From assembly GCF_000376805.1 (NCBI RefSeq), contig NZ_AQXT01000002.1:2542001-2606000 (forward strand): DNA of 64,000 bases. Direction: 5' to 3'. Below the pieces are notes generated by a model. The model searched no databases. It worked only from the letters and a program-made list of their open reading frames with translations, and was not told the origin of the DNA. The translations under genes were made by a program, and so were the position numbers. The DNA is from Henriciella marina DSM 19595. GTDB lineage: Bacteria > Pseudomonadota > Alphaproteobacteria > Caulobacterales > Hyphomonadaceae. Positions 26,569 to 34,414 of the stretch are shown here, one piece after another. How positions within the stretch are numbered: position 1 is the first letter of the stretch; the number at the start of each line of letters is the position of its first letter.

Positions 26569-27012
26569 ATGAGCGGGCCGAAGTCTCCATTCGATGCGGC
26601 CATGCAGCACTGGCTGCCGGTGCGCGTCTATTATGAAGACACCGATTTTACCGGCATGGTCTACCACGCCAACTATCTGCGCTTTTTCGAGCGCGGGCGG
26701 TCTGAGTTTCTGCGAGATGCGGGCGTCTCGCATCAGTCGCTTCTGGCCCTGCCCGAGCCTGCGGTTTTCACGCTGACGAATGTGAATGTCGACTATAAGC
26801 GCGCGGCGAGGATCGACGATGCCTTGCTGATCCGCTCGCGATATACGGGCGTCAGAGGCGCTAAGGTTCTCTTCGAGCAGACGGCGCTTCGCGACGGCGA
26901 TGTGATTGCCGAAGCGGTCGTGACAGCGGTGATGATCCACGCCGATGGGCGTCCGCGCCGCCCTATCCCGGATGTCGTCGCACGGCTCACCCCATATATC
27001 TTCAAGCCCTGA
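26569..27012 (+). CDS. ybgC: Tol-Pal-associated acyl-CoA thioesterase YbgC
   Basis: A 147-residue hotdog-fold thioesterase. The signature VRVYYEDTDFTGMVYHANYLRFFERGR holds the catalytic Asp and the YHANYL loop of the 4HBT/YbgC family. It hydrolyses short acyl-CoA and, in other bacteria, interacts with phospholipid synthesis enzymes. The ATG at 26569 lies just after the purH stop; the longer frame starts inside purH. It heads the tol-pal cluster as in most proteobacteria, but a 181-base gap separates it from tolQ. Confidence 0.92.
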   Translation: MSGPKSPFDAAMQHWLPVRVYYEDTDFTGMVYHANYLRFFERGRSEFLRDAGVSHQSLLALPEPAVFTLTNVNVDYKRAARIDDALLIRSRYTGVRGAKVLFEQTALRDGDVIAEAVVTAVMIHADGRPRRPIPDVVARLTPYIFKP

Positions 27013-27193
27013 CCCTCTGCGGGCCTGATCTAGCACCGCCTATGGCCTGTGCAGACGGCCTTGCGCTGAAATCATTGTGCATCGCGTCAAGTTTCCGCCT
27101 GATTTCCGTAGGATAGGGGACCTGTAACTCGTGCGTCCTCAAAAAAGGCCGCCCGCAAAGGCTGACGGTTCAGCCAGTAAAATGAGGAATTTC

Positions 27194-27901
27194 ATGGAAA
27201 GCGACGTCCCCGCACCGATTGTGTCCGATGCAGGATTCTCTCTTCTCGGTCTTCTGATGGAAGCCGACCTGGTCGTGAAGCTTGTGCTGATCGTCCTGTT
27301 GATCGCCAGTCTCTGGTCCTGGGCCGTGATCGTCGAGAAGTCATTTACCGTTTCTCGCGCCCGCAAGCGTGCGAAAGCCTTCGAAGACGCCTTCTGGGCC
27401 GGCCGGGCCGATGATCTCGACCGCCGCGGACCGCCATCGGGCAGCGATGCGGCGTCCCGCATCTATGCGTCTATCTCACGTGAGTGGACAGATGCGCGCC
27501 GCGCACCAGAGTCCGGGGATCACATGATGATGATCAACCGGGCCGAACGCTCCCTTCGAGCTGGCGTCGACAGGGAAGTCGGCCGGGTGAGCCAGGGCCT
27601 TGGCGTCCTGGCGACGATCGGGTCCGCGTCGCCCTTTATCGGCCTCTTCGGCACGGTGTGGGGCATCATGAACGCCTTCCTCAACATCGCCGAAAAGCAG
27701 GACACCAGCCTGACCAATGTGGCTGGCCCTATCGCAGAAGCGCTGTTCGCGACCGGGCTCGGCCTTGTCGCAGCTATTCCTGCGGTCATCTTTTACAACA
27801 AGTTCACCGGCGACGTGAACAGACTGGCCGATCAGCTCGATACCTTCTCGCAGGACCTCCTGGTGCGTCTGTCGCGCCGCGCGTCGGACCTGGGGGCTTA
27901 G
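27194..27901 (+). CDS. tolQ: TolQ, inner-membrane proton-channel subunit
   Basis: A 235-residue MotA/TolQ/ExbB protein with three membrane segments: LVVKLVLIVLLIASLWSWAVIV near residue 24, GVLATIGSASPFIGLFGTVWGI near 136, and ALFATGLGLVAAIPAVIFYN near 178. With TolR it converts proton flow into force on TolA. The ATG at 27194 is chosen because GAGGA (27184-27188) precedes it by five bases and gives the normal length; ATG 27182 and GTG 27131 lack such a site. It is tightly followed by tolR. Confidence 0.95.
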   Translation: MESDVPAPIVSDAGFSLLGLLMEADLVVKLVLIVLLIASLWSWAVIVEKSFTVSRARKRAKAFEDAFWAGRADDLDRRGPPSGSDAASRIYASISREWTDARRAPESGDHMMMINRAERSLRAGVDREVGRVSQGLGVLATIGSASPFIGLFGTVWGIMNAFLNIAEKQDTSLTNVAGPIAEALFATGLGLVAAIPAVIFYNKFTGDVNRLADQLDTFSQDLLVRLSRRASDLGA

Positions 27902-27904
27902 GCG

Positions 27905-28351
27905 ATGGCTGGTGGATTTGCTTCTGGACCGCCTGGACGGGGCCGCGGCCGCCGTGCATTGGCGGCGGAGATCAACGTCACGCCGCTGGTCGATGTGATG
28001 CTGGTGCTACTGATCGTGTTCATGATCACGGCGCCGCTTCTGACCACAGGCGTGGAAGTTTCACTGCCCAAGGCGTCAGCGGAAAATCTGCGTGCGCCGC
28101 AGACGCAGCCGCTTTCAGTGTCGCTCGATTCAAGCGGCACCATCTATATCCAGGAAACCCGGGTCAATCCTGAGGAGCTCGTCTCGACGCTCTATGCGAT
28201 TGCCGGCGAGGGCTATGAAGAACGCATCTTCCTGCGCGCTGATGAGGGCGTGAATTACGGCCAGGTGATGAATGTCATGACGCGGATGCAGCGGGCCGGT
28301 TATCGCAATATCGCGCTTGTCACGGACCCGAAGGCCGAGGAGCAGCGCTAG
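27905..28351 (+). CDS. tolR: TolR, stator partner of TolQ
   Basis: A 148-residue ExbD/TolR protein. A Gly/Arg-rich cytoplasmic start is followed by one membrane segment carrying the essential Asp (NVTPLVDVMLVLLIVFMITAP). The periplasmic domain (TGVEVSLPKASAENL, ..IFLRADEGVNYGQVMNVMTRMQRAGY) has the usual TolR/ExbD fold. It begins four bases after tolQ and ends four bases before tolA, so the three are one transcriptional and translational unit. Energises Tol-Pal during cell division. Confidence 0.95.
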   Translation: MAGGFASGPPGRGRGRRALAAEINVTPLVDVMLVLLIVFMITAPLLTTGVEVSLPKASAENLRAPQTQPLSVSLDSSGTIYIQETRVNPEELVSTLYAIAGEGYEERIFLRADEGVNYGQVMNVMTRMQRAGYRNIALVTDPKAEEQR

Positions 28352-28354
28352 TCC

Positions 28355-29254
28355 ATGATCCGCGGCCTTCCGGCATCCATCCTTTTGCACGCGGCGGTCA
28401 TCGGTGCGGGCTATATCGTCTGGCCGTATGTTGCCACGACGGCCACAGAGGATGAATTTGTCATCGTACCTGTCGAACTGGTTGATGTTGGCGAGATGAC
28501 CAATGTCGCGCCCGTAACTGCGCCGGAAGAGCCCGACGAAGAAGATGACCCGGAGCCAGAACCAGAGCCCGAGCCTGAAGAGGACGAAGACGTCCCCATC
28601 GAGGACGTGCCGGATGAGCGCGACATTCCTGTCGACGATGTAGAGACGGCCCAAGAAGCGCCGCCACCGGAACAGGAAGACGACATCCTGCCCAATTTCG
28701 ATGCCGACGCTGAGGAAGAGGAGGAGGCGCCGCCCGAGACACCGAAAGAAGAGCGCCCGGCGACGCCGAATCCGAAGCGCGATTCAAGCGCGTTGGATAA
28801 TCTGCTTAATTCAGCGGAATCAACTTTCCAGAGTGAGCGTGAAACGCGCCGCGAGACCCGTGAAGCACCGCGCGAGACACCGCCGCCTCGCGAAGAAGAG
28901 GCCGCGCCTCGTGAGACCCGATCCGGCGCGGGCGAACGCACGGCCAACACTGTGCGGATCGAGCAGCTGCTTTACAATCAGATTTACCCTTGCTGGGATG
29001 GGGTGAGCGATCAGCCAGAGCCAGATCGGTTGAATGTCAGTATGCGGGCGCGCCTGGATGCTGAGGGCAATGTGCGGGACCTGGATCTTATCCGGCCATC
29101 GCGTGCGCCGATTGGTGACCGGGCCATGCAGCTTGCGATCGAACGTGCACAGCGCGCCGTGCAGAAATGTCAGCCTTACCGGCTTCCAAGGGATGATTAC
29201 GATCTCTGGAAGGAAGCCACCATCAATCTCGGCCCGGCTTTTACGGGCGACTAA
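28355..29254 (+). CDS. tolA: TolA-like protein with acidic Pro/Glu linker
   Basis: A 299-residue protein in the tolA position. An N-terminal membrane segment (ASILLHAAVIGAGYIVWPYV) is followed by about 150 residues dominated by Glu, Asp and Pro (PEPEPEPEEDEDVP), then Arg/Glu-rich repeats. The folded C-terminal domain (RIEQLLYNQIYPCWDGV...LNVSMRARLDAEGNVRDLDLI) has the two cysteines (PCW, QKCQPY) expected of TolA/TonB-C-like domains. It should link the TolQR motor to TolB/Pal across the periplasm. The linker differs strongly from the Ala/Lys helix of E. coli TolA, so the symbol rests on position and the C-terminal domain. Confidence 0.85.
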   Translation: MIRGLPASILLHAAVIGAGYIVWPYVATTATEDEFVIVPVELVDVGEMTNVAPVTAPEEPDEEDDPEPEPEPEPEEDEDVPIEDVPDERDIPVDDVETAQEAPPPEQEDDILPNFDADAEEEEEAPPETPKEERPATPNPKRDSSALDNLLNSAESTFQSERETRRETREAPRETPPPREEEAAPRETRSGAGERTANTVRIEQLLYNQIYPCWDGVSDQPEPDRLNVSMRARLDAEGNVRDLDLIRPSRAPIGDRAMQLAIERAQRAVQKCQPYRLPRDDYDLWKEATINLGPAFTGD

Positions 29255-29279
29255 ACGACAAGAAAGGGCAATCAGCCAG

Positions 29280-30638
29280 ATGATCAGATCAATTGCCGCC
29301 TATCTATTTGCCGCTTTCATTGCGGTCATACCTGCCGCCACGGCGCAGGTGACCGTGAACATTTCCGAAGGCACGCTGAAACCCACACCGATTGCCATTC
29401 CGGTCTTCGAAGCGGACGGGGCCGACAGGCAACTGGCGACCGACATCACATCGGTGATCCAGAACGACCTGCTGTCGACCGGGCTTTTCTCGATCACCCC
29501 GGAAAGCGCCTTCATCCAGCGCGACCTGTCGATCAATTCGCAGCCGCGTTTTGCCGACTGGAAGATCATCCAGACCGATGCCCTGGTCGTTGGTGAAGTT
29601 GACCGCGTGACAATCGAAGGCGTGGAATTCATCCGCGCGTCCGTTCGTCTCTGGGACGTCTATGGCGAGGAAGTCATGCGCCTTGAAGGCCAGGCTGGCC
29701 GGCGTTTCACTGCGAAGCCCGAAGACTGGCGGCGTATCGCGCACAAGATCGCCGATACTGTCTATGCACGCCTCACCGGTGAGGACCCGTATTTCGACTC
29801 GCGGATCGTCTATGTCGCCGAAACCGGTCCCAAGGATGACCGGACCAAGCGTCTCGCCATCATGGATTCAGACGGCGCGAACGTGAAATACCTGACCTCC
29901 GGGACGTTCACCGTCCTGACGCCGCGCTTCTCGCCGTCGAACCAGCAGATCACCTACATGTCTTATGAGAACAACCGGCCAAGGGTGTATCTGTTCGACA
30001 TTCAGAGCGGGCGCCAGGAAGTGCTTGGCAATTTCCAGAGCATGACGTTCGCGCCGCGCTTCTCACGCGACGGGCAGGCAGTGCTTCTGACACAGGCGTC
30101 CGGTGGTAACTCCGACATCTACATCCGCGATCTTGTCACGCAGAGCACACGTCGCCTGACCGACCATCCGGCGATCGATACCTCGCCGTCCATGTCGCCG
30201 GACGGAAGGCAGATTGTCTTTAACTCAGACCGTGGTGGCAGCCCTCAGCTTTACATCATGAACACCGACGGGTCGCCGCTGACCTGTCCGTCGGGCGGGC
30301 GTGATACGGCTTGCCGGATCACCTTCGGATCGGGCCGCTATTCGACACCCGTCTGGAGCCCGCGCGGCGATCTCATCGCGTTCACGAAGCAGTCACGCGG
30401 CCGCTTCTCCATCGGTGTGATCGGCACCGATGGCGAGGGTGAGCGGGTGCTGACCGAAGCCTATCTGGACGAGGGTCCGGAATGGTCGCCAAACGGGCGC
30501 GTCATCACCTTCTTCCGCGAACGTGCACCGGGCGCCGGTCCGCAGCTCTGGTCTGTCGATCTGACCGGCCGCAACCTTCGCCAGATCCCGACACCAACGC
30601 AGGCCTCCGACCCTGCATGGTCGCCGCTTCTGAACTAG
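29280..30638 (+). CDS. tolB: TolB, periplasmic beta-propeller of Tol-Pal
   Basis: A 452-residue secreted protein. Signal peptide at residues 1-24 (IRSIAAYLFAAFIAVIPAATAQ), then the N-terminal alpha/beta domain (IAIPVFEADGADRQLATDI) and the six-bladed propeller of WD40-like repeats (SPSNQQITYMSYENNRPRVY, SPDGRQIVFNSDRGGSPQLY, SPRGDLIAFT). TolB binds Pal and the TolA C-terminus. The ATG at 29280 is chosen for the signal peptide; a much longer open frame runs back inside tolA but is a shadow. A hairpin follows before pal. Confidence 0.95.
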   Translation: MIRSIAAYLFAAFIAVIPAATAQVTVNISEGTLKPTPIAIPVFEADGADRQLATDITSVIQNDLLSTGLFSITPESAFIQRDLSINSQPRFADWKIIQTDALVVGEVDRVTIEGVEFIRASVRLWDVYGEEVMRLEGQAGRRFTAKPEDWRRIAHKIADTVYARLTGEDPYFDSRIVYVAETGPKDDRTKRLAIMDSDGANVKYLTSGTFTVLTPRFSPSNQQITYMSYENNRPRVYLFDIQSGRQEVLGNFQSMTFAPRFSRDGQAVLLTQASGGNSDIYIRDLVTQSTRRLTDHPAIDTSPSMSPDGRQIVFNSDRGGSPQLYIMNTDGSPLTCPSGGRDTACRITFGSGRYSTPVWSPRGDLIAFTKQSRGRFSIGVIGTDGEGERVLTEAYLDEGPEWSPNGRVITFFRERAPGAGPQLWSVDLTGRNLRQIPTPTQASDPAWSPLLN

Positions 30639-30645
30639 ACCTTAA

Positions 30646-30673
30646 AGGGCAGGCAGACGCCTGCCCTCCATTT
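30646..30673 (+). terminator. Hairpin between tolB and pal (weak terminator or attenuator)
   Basis: AGGGCAGGC (30646-30654) pairs perfectly with GCCTGCCCT (30659-30667) around AGAC. Only a short T-run (TTTT at 30671-30674) follows. It could reduce read-through from tolB into pal and would fit separate pal transcription. Confidence 0.55.
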
Positions 30674-30712
30674 TCCGAATATATTTCGTGGAACCATCGA
30701 CAGGCCACGAAG

Positions 30713-30741
30713 TTGACAAAATCGAGCAATAAGGGTCGCGC
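30713..30741 (+). promoter_or_regulatory. Possible sigma-70-type promoter for pal
   Basis: A perfect -35 hexamer TTGACA lies at 30713-30718, about 50 bases before the pal start and downstream of the tolB hairpin. No good -10 hexamer is seen at 17 bases (30736-30741 reads TCGCGC), so the call rests on the -35 and its context. Confidence 0.3.
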
Positions 30742-30766
30742 GAACGACCTTACGAAGGAGTAACCC

Positions 30767-31321
30767 ATGCGTCGTCTTGTACTTACTACAGCTACTATCG
30801 CCCTGGTCCTTGGTGCCGCTGCATGCGCCTCCAAGCCAGAGCCGGTCAACACGGCGCCTCAGGTTTCCGACACGAACAATGCGCCTAGCCAGCCAGTTCG
30901 CGAGTCCGATATCGAGCAGCCAACCCGCGTCATCGATTCCGGCCCAAGCGCCGGTTCGCTGGAAGATTTCCAGGTGAATGTCGGCGACCGTGTCTACTTC
31001 GACCTCGACCAGTACCGTCTTGATGGCGACGACCAGTCCGTCCTGCAGCGTCAGGCCGCCTGGCTTCAGAACTATCCGAACGTCCGTATCATGGTTGCAG
31101 GCAATGCCGACGAGCGCGGCACGCGTGAGTACAACCTTGCCCTCGGCGAGCGCCGCGCGTCGGTTGTCCGTGACTATCTGGTGAACCTCGGCGTGTCCCC
31201 ATCACGCATCGACACTGTGTCCTACGGCAAGGAGCGTCCGATCGCACCTGAGTCCAATGAAGCAGCCTGGGCGATGAACCGTAACGCCTTCACCCAGATC
31301 ATGGGCGGCGCCAGCAGCTAA
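30767..31321 (+). CDS. pal: Pal, peptidoglycan-associated lipoprotein
   Basis: A 184-residue lipoprotein. The signal peptide ends at GAAAC20. A linker of about 50 residues precedes the OmpA-like domain (VGDRVYFDLDQYRLD..., IMVAGNADERGTREYNLALGERRA, VSYGKERPIA), whose Asp and Arg bind meso-diaminopimelate in peptidoglycan. It anchors the outer membrane and binds TolB. AAGGAG sits before the ATG. A strong terminator follows, so pal ends a transcript and cpoB is separately transcribed. Confidence 0.96.
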   Translation: MRRLVLTTATIALVLGAAACASKPEPVNTAPQVSDTNNAPSQPVRESDIEQPTRVIDSGPSAGSLEDFQVNVGDRVYFDLDQYRLDGDDQSVLQRQAAWLQNYPNVRIMVAGNADERGTREYNLALGERRASVVRDYLVNLGVSPSRIDTVSYGKERPIAPESNEAAWAMNRNAFTQIMGGASS

Positions 31322-31348
31322 GCCAAGCTGCGGTTTTGCAAACGAATG

Positions 31349-31383
31349 AAGCCGGGTGTCATAATTTGGCCCCGGCTTTTTTC
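31349..31383 (+). terminator. Rho-independent terminator after pal
   Basis: AAGCCGGG (31349-31356) pairs with CCCGGCTT (31371-31378) around a 14-base loop, and runs into a T-tract (31377-31382). Confidence 0.85.
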
Positions 31384-31429
31384 TTATCTATATGCTCAAT
31401 AATTAGTCCTGTTCTGGAGACGTCCTCTC

Positions 31430-32389
31430 ATGATCCGTCTGGTACCCATTCTCGCGGCGCTTTGCCTTTTCACGGCGGGGGCGCAAGCCCAGTCACAGCG
31501 TGCCCCGATAACCCGCGGTGCAACGAGCGGTGACCTTGCCTCGACGGTGAATGATGTTCGCCAGCGTATGGCCACAATGAGCCTCGACATGAGCCGCCTG
31601 CAGGACGAGATCGGACGTCTCAACGGCGAGATCGAAACGCTTGAATTCCTGCTGTCCCAGTCGCGCGACGAGTCTGCGCGCATGCAGGCGGATGACCAGC
31701 GCATTGGCGAGACGCTCCGGTCGCTCACACAGCAGAATGAACGCATGCAGCAGCAGATCACAGGCCTGCAGGAAGATGTCGCACGTCTTTCATCTGGCGA
31801 CATGGGTGGTGTGGGGACAAGCGCGAGCGACCGCGACGAGCAGTCATCAGACGCGCGCCGCGCCGAGCCTGCGCCAACGCGTCAGACGGCTCAGCGGAAT
31901 GAGCAAGAGGATGAGGGTGATGAAGCCCAGTCCGCGTCCGGCACCGCAAACCCGAACTATCAAGGTTCGCTCGGGACGCTTCGGGCCAGTGAATTGCCAG
32001 GTGAGGCTGGGCCGCTTTTCGCGGCAGCCAAATCACGCCTCCTGAAGTTCGACTATGCCGGCGCTGAAGAGGCTTTCCGGGCATTCCTCCAGCGCTTCTC
32101 CGACGATCCGCAGGCAGGTGAAGCGCAATACTGGCTCGCCGAAACCCTCTTCCAGCAGGAAGCTTATGGCGAGTCCGGCGAGGCTTATCTTGAGATGATC
32201 CGGGAGTATCCAGACGATGCCCGCGCGCCTGACGCGTTGGTCAAACTGGCGCGCTCCATGCGGCTTGTCGGCGATACTGACCGGGCCTGCGAGGCGCTGG
32301 ACGTGCTGCCGCAACAATATCCCAACGCGTCGGGTGTGACCCGGAACCTGGCGGCGCTTGAGCGCACGCGTGCAGGTTGCAGCGCCTAG
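31430..32389 (+). CDS. cpoB: CpoB (YbgF), Tol-Pal coordination protein
   Basis: A 319-residue periplasmic protein. Signal peptide (IRLVPILAALCLFTAGAQAQ), then a coiled coil of about 70 residues rich in Asp, Glu and Arg (MSRLQDEIGRLNGEIETLEF). A Gln/Glu-rich linker leads to a C-terminal TPR domain (AAKSRLLKFDYAGAEEAFRAF, EAQYWLAETLFQQEAYGESGEAYLEM). CpoB links peptidoglycan synthesis to Tol-Pal during constriction. It follows the pal terminator and its 3' end overlaps the probable tilS start. Confidence 0.93.
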   Translation: MIRLVPILAALCLFTAGAQAQSQRAPITRGATSGDLASTVNDVRQRMATMSLDMSRLQDEIGRLNGEIETLEFLLSQSRDESARMQADDQRIGETLRSLTQQNERMQQQITGLQEDVARLSSGDMGGVGTSASDRDEQSSDARRAEPAPTRQTAQRNEQEDEGDEAQSASGTANPNYQGSLGTLRASELPGEAGPLFAAAKSRLLKFDYAGAEEAFRAFLQRFSDDPQAGEAQYWLAETLFQQEAYGESGEAYLEMIREYPDDARAPDALVKLARSMRLVGDTDRACEALDVLPQQYPNASGVTRNLAALERTRAGCSA

Positions 32390-33561
32390 AAGCCCTTAGC
32401 CACCAGTTCATCGATACGATGACAGCGGGGTCGACCGGCCCTGTCTGCGTCGCCGTGTCCGGCGGTAGCGATAGCCTCAACCTTCTCGATCTTGCGGGTT
32501 CGTGGGCGAGATCCTCCGGCCGGAAGCTCATGGTTCTCACCGTCGATCATGGTTTGCGCGCAGAGGCGGGGGCGGAAGCAGAGTGGGTTGCGGCTCAGGC
32601 GCGCGAGCTTGGGCACCGCGCCGAAATACTGCGATGGAAGCCCGATAAACACGGACAGAACGCAGCTCGTCGGGCGCGTCACTCGCTGCTGGCCGATGCA
32701 GCGCGAGCCGCTGGGTCGCAGCGCATTTTGCTGGGTCATACGCAAAGCGATGTCATCGAAACGCTGTTCATGCGGCTCTCGCGGCCGACGCGTCTCGCGG
32801 GGGCGGTTGGGCCGCAGCCTGTGTCGGTGTCGCCAATCTGGCCGGAGGGGCGCGGTGTACAAATCGGGCGGCCCCTGATCGCGTGGCCGCGAGACGTGTT
32901 GATGACCCGACTTGAGTCGGCGGGCCGAGACTGGGTCAGGGACCCCAGCAATGTCTCGGAAGCTTATGAAAGGGTGCGCGTGCGCGCGCTCGCAGCGCAG
33001 CTCGATGGAGCGCGTCTTCAAAGGGTTGCAGGGGATGCGATGCGCCTCCGAGCGCTGGAAGACTGGATGCTCGCCAAACTGCTTCAAACCCGCGCCCACG
33101 ACGATGAAAGCGGCCTGATCGAAGTCAGTCTGGATGAGACGCCGGTCTCAAGAACTGTGTTCAACCGGTTTCTCGATATCCTGTTGCAAACAGCGTCCGG
33201 TACAAGTCACGGGGCGGCCTCAGCCTCGCTGGATGCACTTGGTCTCGAAATTCAGTCAGGCGGACCGCAGAGCCGCGTCACGCTGGGTGGGGCCTGGCTG
33301 CAACGGCGTGGTTGCGTCTTGTCGATCGGCCGAGATCCTGGAGAAATGAGGGCAGGTTGGCATTCCGGGCTTTGGGATGGGCGCTACGGGCAGGGCGACT
33401 GCCAGCCATCGGCTGGCGAGGACATACCCTTCCTTGTAAGGCATGCGATGCCCGATCAGCCGTTCAGGCAAATCCTGAGCGAACGTCTCGATGCCTGGGC
33501 GACTGCACTCGGCTTGGGCGCAGACCTTGCGGTCCAGTCCGTAGACGCATGGATCGAATGA
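32377..33561 (+). CDS. tilS: tRNA(Ile)-lysidine synthase TilS
   Basis: A 394-residue N-type ATP pyrophosphatase. The PP-loop S28-GGSDS is followed by LMVLTVDHGLRAEAGAEAEWV, LLGHTQSDVIETLFMRL and RDWVRDPSN, all typical of TilS, which makes lysidine at C34 of tRNA-Ile for AUA decoding. The first start in frame is a TTG at 32377 overlapping cpoB by 13 bases; the first ATG is at 32419. The TTG is kept because LEALSHQFI resembles the usual N-terminal helix, but this is not certain. In many alphaproteobacteria ftsH follows tilS; here it does not. Confidence 0.9.
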   Translation: MQRLEALSHQFIDTMTAGSTGPVCVAVSGGSDSLNLLDLAGSWARSSGRKLMVLTVDHGLRAEAGAEAEWVAAQARELGHRAEILRWKPDKHGQNAARRARHSLLADAARAAGSQRILLGHTQSDVIETLFMRLSRPTRLAGAVGPQPVSVSPIWPEGRGVQIGRPLIAWPRDVLMTRLESAGRDWVRDPSNVSEAYERVRVRALAAQLDGARLQRVAGDAMRLRALEDWMLAKLLQTRAHDDESGLIEVSLDETPVSRTVFNRFLDILLQTASGTSHGAASASLDALGLEIQSGGPQSRVTLGGAWLQRRGCVLSIGRDPGEMRAGWHSGLWDGRYGQGDCQPSAGEDIPFLVRHAMPDQPFRQILSERLDAWATALGLGADLAVQSVDAWIE

Positions 33562-33570
33562 AGGCGAGCC

Positions 33571-34341
33571 TTACCAGACGCCGCGGCTAAAACCGTTCCA
33601 GAGATAGCCGCCAAAGGTTGGCGCAAACCATTGGCGCGATGGGAGATTGACGCGCTGAGGACGGAGCTGTCCTTTCAGCGCATCTTCCATCGCCTGAATG
33701 ACAATCCCCCGGCTTCCGGCGGCCATGCGCCAGAGATAGGTGTGAAAATTGTCGTCTGGCTCTGTGCGAAGACGCGACTGGTAGAGAATCTCGCCGGTGT
33801 CCACGCCCTCATCGACGAGATGCACCGTGGCACCGAAGTGCTCTGGTTCCCCATTAGCGAGGGCGAAGTACCCCCCGAACATGCCGCGATAGGCCGGGTT
33901 GATCCCGGAATGATAGTTGATGAAGGGCGCGTGCGTGCTTCGCAGCGTTGTGTTCGAGATCATGCGTGTGGAGACGACAAAGATCGCCTTTGGCTGAATA
34001 GCATGGAGGGCTGCGCGGCATTCGTCCGAATTGACCGAAGGCACGTCGATAATCCTGGTATCCGAGCGGGGCTCCGGCTCCAGTTTTTCGCGGGCGATCA
34101 GCCGGGCGATTGTGTCCTGGCTGCCCTTGCTGGTGAGCTTGATCGGTATGCGGGCGGCCTGCATGCTGGCGACCTTGAGCGCGCCAAGCATCTTGCGTCT
34201 GCGGCGCCAGAGAACCGATTGCGGCTCGCCCTGTTCGCGAATGACCGGGATGTCGCCAAAGCGTTCGCGCAGGGCGTTGATCATGATCCATGCGTGTGGC
34301 CCGCCAGACGTCAGCGCAACGAGTTTCGAAGGATTTTCCAT
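33571..34341 (-). CDS. Formyltransferase-family protein
   Basis: A 256-residue protein. The formyltransferase active site is seen as I-N142-Y-H144-SGINPAYRG and VDEGV-D181-TG, the Asn-His-Asp set of PurN/Fmt-type enzymes using 10-formyltetrahydrofolate. The N-terminal nucleotide-fold region and a long basic helix (RRRRKMLGALKVASM) set it apart from housekeeping PurN and Fmt, so it may formylate a sugar or another acceptor. The ATG at 34341 has GAGG upstream and begins the fold; an earlier TTG is unlikely. It lies convergent to tilS, ten bases apart, and downstream of glmM. Confidence 0.8.
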   Translation of the reverse strand: MENPSKLVALTSGGPHAWIMINALRERFGDIPVIREQGEPQSVLWRRRRKMLGALKVASMQAARIPIKLTSKGSQDTIARLIAREKLEPEPRSDTRIIDVPSVNSDECRAALHAIQPKAIFVVSTRMISNTTLRSTHAPFINYHSGINPAYRGMFGGYFALANGEPEHFGATVHLVDEGVDTGEILYQSRLRTEPDDNFHTYLWRMAAGSRGIVIQAMEDALKGQLRPQRVNLPSRQWFAPTFGGYLWNGFSRGVW

Positions 34342-34414
34342 GCCAGCCTCTTTCCCGTGTTGGGACAATCTGACGGAAATCCTGCAAGTCTGAGGCTAGT
34401 TGCCCTTTCGGAAA

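Noticed and set aside
25653-26603. 316-residue minus-strand frame opposite purH
   Set aside because: purH is a full-length conserved enzyme here; the antisense frame has no recognisable features.
29034-29279. N-terminal extension of tolB back into tolA
   Set aside because: The signal peptide of TolB starts at 29280 and the earlier part is tolA in another frame.
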